Source: Steroidobacteraceae bacterium (GTDB lineage Bacteria > Pseudomonadota > Gammaproteobacteria > Steroidobacterales > Steroidobacteraceae). Taken from it: DNA of 41,650 nt. Each line of letters opens with the position of its first letter. The stretch's first letter is position 1. A model generated the notes under the pieces. It was given only the letters and a program-made list of their open reading frames with translations, was not told where the DNA came from and did not search any database. The stretch covers positions 1-41,650 of the forward strand of contig JAFMKA010000002.1 of assembly GCA_017853175.1 (NCBI GenBank), written 5' to 3'. This document shows positions 35,608 to 41,650 of this stretch, in pieces. The position numbers and the translations under genes were made by a program.

Positions 35608-36326
35608 CACCGGACTACGGCGCTCACGCCCGGCTGGGTGTGGCAGTGCCGCAGGCCAATCCCACGGTTGAACCTGAACTGCGAGCCCTCTTGCCCGAGG
35701 GCATCGCGATCTACGCCACGCGGCTGTCTCACACGGCCCCGGATGTCGAGACTCGACTCGATCACTACATTCATCACATTCCCGAGTCGATGGCGACTTT
35801 CGGCCATCTTCGACTCGCCGCGTTCGGCTTCGGGTGTACCGGTTCGAGCTATAGAGCCGGGCCTGAGCTCGAAGACCGGCTGACCACCGAGGCGACCCAG
35901 CGAAACGGAACTCCCGTCATCACGGCCGCGCAGGCGATCCGGCGCGCGCTGCAAACGCTCGGCGCCCGACGAATCGCACTGGTCTCGCCTTATCCGGTAT
36001 CGCTCGCCGAGGCGGGCTACGACTACTGGGCACGTACGGGAATCGAGGTCGTCGCCAAGGTTCGCGTCGACCCGGCACTCACCGACACGCACGCGATCTA
36101 TGAAATGACGAGCGATCATGCGATCGAAGCAACCCGCGGTCTCGCGCTCGAAGGCGCCGAGGCTCTGGTGATGAGCGGCACCGGCATGCCGACGCTTCGA
36201 GCTCTGCGCGTCCTGCGCAACGAGCTGCCGATCCCGGTGCTGTCATCCAACCTCTGCCTCGCTTGGGGTTTACTGCAAATCTCCGCCCCAAACCTAATGC
36301 CTCCGCAACCTATCGGCCTGATCTGA
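35604..36326 (+). CDS. Asp/Glu racemase-superfamily enzyme (maleate isomerase / AMDase group)
   Basis: A 240-residue two-lobed enzyme related to maleate cis-trans isomerase and arylmalonate decarboxylase. The first-lobe cysteine is present: Cys78 in GFGCTGSSYRAG. In the second lobe, where arylmalonate decarboxylase has SCGGLLTL, this protein reads Ser191-Gly192-Thr-Gly-Met-Pro-Thr-Leu, so the second catalytic cysteine is glycine. It therefore has one cysteine, on the opposite side from the Bordetella decarboxylase. Another cysteine, Cys218, lies in VLSSNLCLAW. The gene overlaps both neighbours. The substrate is unknown; pairing with a nucleoside hydrolase hints at pyrimidine- or hydantoin-type breakdown products, an inference. 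Confidence 0.85.
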   Translation: MTPDYGAHARLGVAVPQANPTVEPELRALLPEGIAIYATRLSHTAPDVETRLDHYIHHIPESMATFGHLRLAAFGFGCTGSSYRAGPELEDRLTTEATQRNGTPVITAAQAIRRALQTLGARRIALVSPYPVSLAEAGYDYWARTGIEVVAKVRVDPALTDTHAIYEMTSDHAIEATRGLALEGAEALVMSGTGMPTLRALRVLRNELPIPVLSSNLCLAWGLLQISAPNLMPPQPIGLI

Positions 36327-37261
36327 TGAGCCAGCGAGTCATCTTCGATTGTGATCCCGGTGTCGACGATGGGGTTGCACTGCTGCTCGCGTTCTCGGCG
36401 AAGACGGAACTCGATTTGCTCGGTATCACCACCGTGGCGGGCAATGTCTCCGCGGAGTTGACGGCCCGAAACGCTTGCTTGATTCGTGATATCGCGGGCC
36501 GAACCGATGTTCCGGTGTTCGCCGGCTGTACCCGGCCGCTCGTACTTGAACCAATCGAGGCCGGGCACTTTCACGGCGAGTCGGGACTCGGCGATTTGCC
36601 CATCGGCACACCTACTCGAGGTGCAGCCCGCGAGCATGCCGTCGACTTCATCGTTCGAACGTTGTGCGATGCAGCGCCAGAGAGTATCTCTCTCGTCATC
36701 ACGGGCCCGATGACCAATGTCGCCACCGCCCTGTCTCGAGAGCCCCGATGTCTGAAGGGCATCAAAGATTTGATCATCATGGGTGGCGCACGTCGCGAGG
36801 GCGGAAATATCACCGCCTCGGCCGAGTACAACATTTATGCCGACCCCCACGCGGCTCAGGCCGTGTTCAATGCGGGTCCGCGAGTCTGGGCGTTCGGGCT
36901 CGATGCCACCCATCAGGTACGCGCCACTCCGGCTCGTACCGCAGCCATTTCGGCGATCGGCTCGCCGATCGCGCGCGCGGCAGCCCAGCTCATCGAATTT
37001 TCGAACGCACTCCCAGCGAACGGTCCGCGAGCTCAAGGCTCACCCTTGCACGATCCTTGTCCCATCGTATGGCTGCTCGAACCCGACTTGTTCGAGTTTC
37101 TTCCGTGTCATGTCGACGTGGAGACCGAATCGCGCCTCACTCTCGGGCATACGGCCGTCGAGTTTCGCGCAAGAGCCGATCGCGCACAGAACGTGCGATG
37201 GGCCGTACATGCCGAATCAGAGGGCGTTTTTTCTTTGATTAGTCGCGTCTTTCAGGCCTGA
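36326..37261 (+). CDS. Nucleoside hydrolase (IUNH family)
   Basis: A 311-residue enzyme that hydrolyses ribonucleosides to base and ribose. The calcium-binding signature is near the N-terminus in IFDCDPGVDDGVAL. HGESGLGD, VITGPMTNVATAL, IIMGGARREGGNITASAEYN and the C-terminal SPLHDPCPIVWLL histidine-aspartate motif complete the active site. The ATG at 36326 overlaps the racemase-family stop (TGATG); an open frame from 36263 is not coding. The 3' end overlaps the convergent ATPase gene by 10 bases. It probably works with the two upstream genes in salvage or breakdown of a nucleoside-like compound. Confidence 0.93.
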   Translation: MSQRVIFDCDPGVDDGVALLLAFSAKTELDLLGITTVAGNVSAELTARNACLIRDIAGRTDVPVFAGCTRPLVLEPIEAGHFHGESGLGDLPIGTPTRGAAREHAVDFIVRTLCDAAPESISLVITGPMTNVATALSREPRCLKGIKDLIIMGGARREGGNITASAEYNIYADPHAAQAVFNAGPRVWAFGLDATHQVRATPARTAAISAIGSPIARAAAQLIEFSNALPANGPRAQGSPLHDPCPIVWLLEPDLFEFLPCHVDVETESRLTLGHTAVEFRARADRAQNVRWAVHAESEGVFSLISRVFQA

Positions 37262-38151
37262 AGCCAGAGCGTTGCACTAATGGCGATCACGATCGCCGTC
37301 GACACGACGGCGAGCCAAAACCATCGACGACTTCTGGGCTCGACACCCGACACCTCGGCGGCGGCCGCACGAACGAGAGCCGGTGTGACTTCGTGACGAT
37401 CTTTGGCATAGGCGCCTAGCATCGCGCGATCTGCAATGACGTTGATCAGTCTCGGCAGGCCTCCAGCCTGTCGATGCAGTTCACGTAAGGCGCGAGGCGT
37501 GAAGATTTCTTGCGTGGCGCCTGCGACCCTCAGCCGGTGTCTGACATAAGCCGCCGTTTCGCTCGCAGAGAGCGAATCGAGATGTAAACGCCCGGTGATT
37601 CGCTGCGCAACCTGACGCATATCTTCTCGCGCTAAGAGCTCGCGTAACTCGGGCTGGCCGATCAGGATGACCTGCAGCAACTTTCGGGTGGCGGTTTCGA
37701 TGTTGGTGAGCAACCGGACCTGCTCGAGTACGTCGCGCTCGAGCAGGTGAGCCTCGTCGATGAGCACCGCGACACGCCGACCGGCAGCATGGGCTTCGAG
37801 TAATCTGGCCGTCAACGCATCGACCAAAGCCTTCACGCTCGATTTGGATTCGGCCATCAGCGATACGCCGAGCTCCTCGCAAATGGTCTGTAGAAACTCG
37901 GTGACGGTCAGTCTCGGGTTAAGAATGAGCGCGATATCGACGTCGGCGGGCTCTCGTGCCAGCAAAGACCGCACGACCGTCGTCTTGCCGGTACCGACTT
38001 CACCCGTCAACTGAATGAACCCTCCGGCAGCGCTGACGCCATAAAAAAGATGGCCGATGGCCTCGACGTGGCGGCTGCTCGGAAAGAGGTAACGCGGATC
38101 AGGTGTGATCGAGAAGGGCGGCTCGGTCAGTCCAAAGAAATGTTCGTACAT
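37252..38151 (-). CDS. ExeA/GspA-like ATPase, membrane-anchored
   Basis: A 299-residue AAA-type ATPase of the ExeA group. It starts MYEHFFGLTEPPFSITPDPRYL, the classic opening, followed by Walker A (GEVGTGKTT, about 50-58), Walker B (VAVLIDEAHLL, Asp132-Glu133), sensor IGQPEL and a C-terminal lid domain. A single membrane helix (about 276-296) ends the protein. The peptidoglycan-binding domain found after that helix in full-length ExeA is missing. The preceding gene encodes an outer-membrane SPOR lipoprotein that could supply the murein contact. It is last of a minus-strand run; no secretin gene is nearby. Confidence 0.9.
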   Translation of the reverse strand: MYEHFFGLTEPPFSITPDPRYLFPSSRHVEAIGHLFYGVSAAGGFIQLTGEVGTGKTTVVRSLLAREPADVDIALILNPRLTVTEFLQTICEELGVSLMAESKSSVKALVDALTARLLEAHAAGRRVAVLIDEAHLLERDVLEQVRLLTNIETATRKLLQVILIGQPELRELLAREDMRQVAQRITGRLHLDSLSASETAAYVRHRLRVAGATQEIFTPRALRELHRQAGGLPRLINVIADRAMLGAYAKDRHEVTPALVRAAAAEVSGVEPRSRRWFWLAVVSTAIVIAISATLWLQA

Positions 38152-38181
38152 GACGAGGGAGCCGCTCGAGGCGAACCCGTC

Positions 38182-38937
38182 TCACCGACCCGGCGGAACG
38201 TAAACACAGCCCTGACGGTCGGCCACCAGCACGCGACACACTTCGCGGGCACGCTCTTCGCTCGCAACGCTGGCCTGCAGCCGGTAGATGTCGACCTGGC
38301 CGTTGGAGCCGACGATCACCTGAGACACGAGGCCTTGCAGCTCCGTATGTCGGGTTCGGGCCTCGCGCCAGGCTTCGAGTGCCTTGGTTCGACTCGTGTA
38401 GGCGCCCAACTGAATTCGATGGGTGACCGGCGCCGGCTCGACCAAAGTGGCGGGCGCAGGCTGTGGGCTGCCACTTGCGGCGGGCGCCTCATCGGGACTT
38501 GGCACCGCGACGGGCGACATGTCGTCTGATTCCGCATCCGACGGCATCGGAACGGGCTCCTCCGGCAGCATCGCCGGTGGAGGCTCGGCGGGTTCGAGTG
38601 CGGCGGGACCGAGTACTCCGGGGGTCGTCAAAAAATTCTGTAGGCGCACTCTCGCTTCGCGAGTCCAACGACCTTTCGGATGGGCGTTGATAAAGGCCCG
38701 ATAGCCCTCGGCAGTGTCCGACTCGGTGGCGATCAGCCAATCGCGCTGTTCGACGAGATCGGTGAGGCGACGCTGCGCCACCGGAACATACTGACTTTGC
38801 GGGTAGCGGGCGACGAACGATTCGTAGGCCTCAAGGGTGTCGGTGCGCTGTGTGCTGCGCCAATCCTGTAACTCGCCGCAGCCGCCGAGAACGGCGAGCA
38901 TCAGCAAAAGTGCAACGGTGATCGGATGGCGAAGCAT
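38182..38937 (-). CDS. SPOR-domain lipoprotein with duplicated helical repeat
   Basis: A 251-residue lipoprotein with lipobox VLGGC (Cys20) and no Asp at +2, so outer-membrane sorting is expected. Two similar helical repeats follow (about 33-61 and 74-102), both reading DT-x-E-x-Y-x-x-F-x-x-x-x-P near the start, a TPR-like internal duplication. A Pro/Ala/Glu-rich linker (about 105-170) leads to a SPOR domain (about 172-247; HRIQLGAYTSRTKALEAW and DIYRLQASV), which binds denuded peptidoglycan. It is followed after 30 bases by the ExeA-like ATPase. It is likely a cell-envelope partner of that ATPase. Confidence 0.88.
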   Translation of the reverse strand: MLRHPITVALLLMLAVLGGCGELQDWRSTQRTDTLEAYESFVARYPQSQYVPVAQRRLTDLVEQRDWLIATESDTAEGYRAFINAHPKGRWTREARVRLQNFLTTPGVLGPAALEPAEPPPAMLPEEPVPMPSDAESDDMSPVAVPSPDEAPAASGSPQPAPATLVEPAPVTHRIQLGAYTSRTKALEAWREARTRHTELQGLVSQVIVGSNGQVDIYRLQASVASEERAREVCRVLVADRQGCVYVPPGR

Positions 38938-38951
38938 GTCTCGATTCTAGG

Positions 38952-39944
38952 TCATGCCGCAGCGGACTGCTGCAACTCGCGCAGTATCAGCCGATCCGCC
39001 CAGCCCGGACCCGTCAGGGAATCGAAAAATCCGCAATGACCACCGGTCTCGGTGACGATCACGCGCAGGGCGGGTGGTCTCGCGAGTCGCGACAAATCGC
39101 TCGCGGGAATGATCGGATCGTCGAGGGCCGTGATCAGGGTCGAGGGAACGACGAGATCGGCCAGCCGGCTCTCGGTGATCGCATATCCGCGGAAGTAGTC
39201 TTCGACATCGTCATAGCCAGCGTGCCGCAACACGAGCTCCCGCGTCATCTCGCGCAAGTTACGCGAGGCGATGAACTCGTCGAACTCGAAATGCCCAGGC
39301 CATACACGCTGCTTGCGCTTGAGCGATCGCAGCCACTTGCGGACGAAATAGTCATGATAGAGCGACCATCCGCGCTCCATGGCATCGAGACAGTTCGCCG
39401 GATCGAGCACGGGTGACACACCGATCGCATGGGCGACGTTGATGCGAGCATTGGGGGCCTCGGCCGCTACCCGCAGCATGAAATTTCCACCCAAAGAAAA
39501 ACCCGCCAGCATCAGCCGATACGACGGAAACAAAAACTGAAGTCGGCGTATCGCGCCGACCACTTCGGGTAAACGACAGGAGTGGAAGAGATCTCGATTT
39601 AGGTGATGGGTGTCGCCATGGTCACGCAGATTGAGTCGAACGACATCGAATCCGTTTTCATATAGGGTCTGACCTAAAGAGAGCACATAGAGCGACTGCG
39701 CACTCCCCTCCCATCCGTGCAGCAGAACCACCAACGCCCGCCTCTGCTCCTGCCCGTCTGGGGCTGGGGAGAAAAGCGCTTGCAAACGAACACCGTCCCC
39801 ACAATCGAGCAGCAGCTCACGGCTTGACGAAATCAGTGATCTCGCGCGACGCTCGACGATCACTCGCCTCAACGGCAGGCTTGGCAAGATCGATTGAACA
39901 TGCGCGCCGCGCAACCAGCGCGGTGGAGTGAATTCCTCGTGCAC
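38952..39944 (-). CDS. Alpha/beta hydrolase (YheT/EMB8-like)
   Basis: A 330-residue hydrolase of the COG0429 type. It has the family opening FTPPRWLRGAHVQSILPSL, the oxyanion-region LLHGWEGSAQSLY (about 74-86) and RLNLRDHGDTHHLN (about 103-116). The nucleophile elbow is AGFSLGGNFMLR with Ser150. An acid lies in LITALDDPIIP and the catalytic histidine in TGGHCGFFD. E. coli YheT is the nearest known relative; its substrate is not established. It begins six bases after the permease stop and is probably in the same operon. Confidence 0.92.
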   Translation of the reverse strand: MHEEFTPPRWLRGAHVQSILPSLPLRRVIVERRARSLISSSRELLLDCGDGVRLQALFSPAPDGQEQRRALVVLLHGWEGSAQSLYVLSLGQTLYENGFDVVRLNLRDHGDTHHLNRDLFHSCRLPEVVGAIRRLQFLFPSYRLMLAGFSLGGNFMLRVAAEAPNARINVAHAIGVSPVLDPANCLDAMERGWSLYHDYFVRKWLRSLKRKQRVWPGHFEFDEFIASRNLREMTRELVLRHAGYDDVEDYFRGYAITESRLADLVVPSTLITALDDPIIPASDLSRLARPPALRVIVTETGGHCGFFDSLTGPGWADRLILRELQQSAAA

Positions 39945-39950
39945 GGCTCT

Positions 39951-40733
39951 TCAATCGCGCATGCCGGTGCCGCGCTTCATCAACCAGAGCGCGATGACAA
40001 ATAGCACCAGCGCCGAGAGTGTCATGATGGCAAAGGCGAACCCTACATGAACGTCGGCACGGCCGAGAAAGCCATACCGAAAAGCGTTCACCATGTGTAG
40101 CACGGGATTCGCAAAAGAGAGAGCGCGCGCCCAATCGGGTAAGAGATTGATCGAATAAAACACGCCACCGAAATAAGTGAGCGGCGTGAGGATGAACGTC
40201 GGGATCCAATTCACCTGATCGAAATTCTTCGCAAAGACACCGTTGATGAATCCGGCCAGTGAGAAGATGACGGCGGTGAGTAAAACCGCGGCGAGGGTCA
40301 GGAACAGGTGATGGATCGGCAGATGCGTGAAGATCAGCGAGATCACCGTGACCGCGAGCCCGACCAACAAGCCGCGCAGCACCCCGCCCCCGACATACCC
40401 GGCGATGATCACCCAATTAGGCTGAGGCGAGACACTGATTTCTTCGAGAAAACGCTGAAACTTCGCGCCGAAGAAAGATGACGATACGTTGGCATAGGCG
40501 TTGGTGATCACCGCCATCATGATGAGTCCCGGCGCGATGTACTGCATATAATCGACGCCATCCATTTGTCCGATACGTCGACCGATCAGACTGCCGAAGA
40601 TCACGAAATAGAGCGCCGCTGTCACGGCAGAGGGGACGATCGTCTGGCCCCAAATGCGCAGGATGCGCCCGAACTCGCGCATCACGATGGTCTGAAAGCC
40701 TATCCAGCGTACGCTCGCGAATCCTGCGCTCAT
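39951..40733 (-). CDS. yadH: ABC-2 type transporter permease YadH
   Basis: A 260-residue membrane subunit with six predicted helices of the ABC-2 permease fold. Segments YFVIFGSLIGRRIG, MQYIAPGLIMMAVITNAYANV, SSFFGAKFQRFLEEISVSP and FILTPLTYFGGVFYSINLLP match E. coli YadH closely. It overlaps the upstream ATPase gene by four bases. The exported compound is not known. Together with the ATPase it forms a YadGH-type exporter. Confidence 0.95.
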   Translation of the reverse strand: MSAGFASVRWIGFQTIVMREFGRILRIWGQTIVPSAVTAALYFVIFGSLIGRRIGQMDGVDYMQYIAPGLIMMAVITNAYANVSSSFFGAKFQRFLEEISVSPQPNWVIIAGYVGGGVLRGLLVGLAVTVISLIFTHLPIHHLFLTLAAVLLTAVIFSLAGFINGVFAKNFDQVNWIPTFILTPLTYFGGVFYSINLLPDWARALSFANPVLHMVNAFRYGFLGRADVHVGFAFAIMTLSALVLFVIALWLMKRGTGMRD

Positions 40734-41650
40734 GCGGCCGCTCCCGACTTGTCGACGAGTCGCATGAAAATTTCTTCGAGGCGATTGACCTTGTTGCGCA
40801 TCGTGATCACGTGAACACCATCGGCGGAGAGTCGCGCAAAGAGGTCGTTGAGATCGCGATCTTTGCTCACCTCAACTTCTAAGGTGTGCGGGTCGAGCAA
40901 GCGCAGGTCGTAACCCGGTACCGAAGGCACAACACTAGTAGTCTCGCGAAGACTGAGCACGAACGACTCCGTATGCAGCTTGAGAAGCAGTCGGTCCATG
41001 CGATCGGACTCAGCGATACGGCCTCGATCGATGATCGCGATGTTCCTGCAGAGGCTCTCGGCTTCTTCGAGATAGTGCGTCGTCAAAATAATGGTAGTGC
41101 CTGCGGCATTCAGTTCGCGTAGGAACTCCCACATCGAACGACGAATTTCGATGTCTACGCCGGCGGTCGGCTCATCGAGGATGAGTAGACGCGGCTCGTG
41201 CACGAGCGCGCGCGCAATCATCAGTCGGCGCTTCATGCCGCCCGAGAGCGTTCGAGTCATCTTGTTGCGCTTGTCCCAGAGCGACAATTTCGTCAGATAT
41301 TTTTCAGCGCGCTCGCGGGCGACTCGCCTCGGGATGCCATAGAACCCCGCTTGATTGACGACGATGGTCTCGGGCGTTTCGAACTGGTTGAGGTTCAGTT
41401 CCTGTGGCACGACGCCGATGCAGGCTTTTGCCGCCTCGAGGTCGGAATCGAGATCGTGGCCAAAAACGCTAACGGAACCTGCCGTTTTGGTGACGAGCGA
41501 CGTACAGATGCCGATCAGGGTGCTCTTGCCGGCACCGTTCGGACCGAGCAGCGCGAAGAAGTCGCCCTCGTGAACATCGAGGTCGACCCCCTTCAGGGCT
41601 TCAACACCGTTTTTGTATCGCTTGACGAGACCGCGAACCGCGAGCGCTTC
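40730..41650 (-). CDS. yadG: ABC transporter ATP-binding protein YadG (5' end outside the window)
   Basis: The frame is open to the window edge on the minus strand, so the first residues are missing. Visible are GLVKRYKNGVEALKGVDLDV, Walker A (GPNGAGKST), the Q-loop in VVPQELNLNQ, the signature LSGGMKRR, Walker B (LLILDEPTAGVDIE) and the switch histidine in LTTHYLEEAE. A shorter start at a GTG (41410) would drop Walker A and is wrong. The ending overlaps yadH by four bases. It is the ATPase of the YadGH-type exporter. Confidence 0.95.
   Translation of the reverse strand, partial: EALAVRGLVKRYKNGVEALKGVDLDVHEGDFFALLGPNGAGKSTLIGICTSLVTKTAGSVSVFGHDLDSDLEAAKACIGVVPQELNLNQFETPETIVVNQAGFYGIPRRVARERAEKYLTKLSLWDKRNKMTRTLSGGMKRRLMIARALVHEPRLLILDEPTAGVDIEIRRSMWEFLRELNAAGTTIILTTHYLEEAESLCRNIAIIDRGRIAESDRMDRLLLKLHTESFVLSLRETTSVVPSVPGYDLRLLDPHTLEVEVSKDRDLNDLFARLSADGVHVITMRNKVNRLEEIFMRLVDKSGAAA

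Overview
The window comes from the chromosome of a GC-rich gammaproteobacterium. The main evidence is gene order: mutY-yggX, radC-rpmB-rpmG-mutM and rsmD/ftsY-ftsE-ftsX-rpoH are all typical gammaproteobacterial arrangements. The individual proteins (RpoH, FtsYEX, YadGH-type transporter, GltBD) are also of that type. I cannot fix the order or family from sequence alone.

Positions 1-3037 are a more AT-rich accessory segment that abuts the 3' end of a tRNA-Phe gene (3038-3113, minus strand). It holds the C-terminal remnant of one tyrosine recombinase, a lipoprotein, a small basic protein with a Lys-Pro repeat, and a complete second tyrosine recombinase next to the tRNA. It looks like the tRNA-proximal end of an integrative element whose other end lies outside the window.

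From 3224 the content is mostly core genome. It starts with mutY-yggX, a CopD-like membrane protein, and glnK followed by a quinone oxidoreductase; glnK has a readable sigma-54/NtrC control region. Next come a ferredoxin reductase, a periplasmic isoaspartyl peptidase, gshA with an Mpo1-like protein, a tandem amidohydrolase pair followed by a FadI-like thiolase, and dut. These are followed by radC, rpmB, rpmG, mutM and an AlkA-like glycosylase, coaD-rsmD, ftsYEX, and rpoH preceded by a perfect CIRCE operator. DNA repair and nucleotide hygiene are well represented (MutY, MutM, AlkA-like, RadC, Dut).

From 23.5 kb to 33.6 kb there are a hotdog thioesterase and a histone-deacetylase-family hydrolase, divergent from an MFS transporter with a partner of unknown function. 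Then comes a gene-free 345-bp stretch with a probable non-coding RNA ending in a strong intrinsic terminator, and gltB-gltD (glutamate synthase). GlnK, GltBD and the NtrC-type promoter together indicate conventional nitrogen control.

From 33.7 kb to the end there are a VapBC toxin-antitoxin pair with a palindromic operator, a short-chain dehydrogenase, and a tightly overlapping trio (unknown protein, Asp/Glu-racemase-superfamily enzyme, nucleoside hydrolase). A minus-strand run follows, coding for YadG (cut by the window edge), YadH, an alpha/beta hydrolase, a SPOR lipoprotein and an ExeA-like ATPase.

The best leads are the CIRCE site in front of rpoH, the racemase-family enzyme with its catalytic cysteine on the opposite side from arylmalonate decarboxylase, the active/degenerate amidohydrolase pair, and the orphan RNA at about 27.2-27.5 kb.
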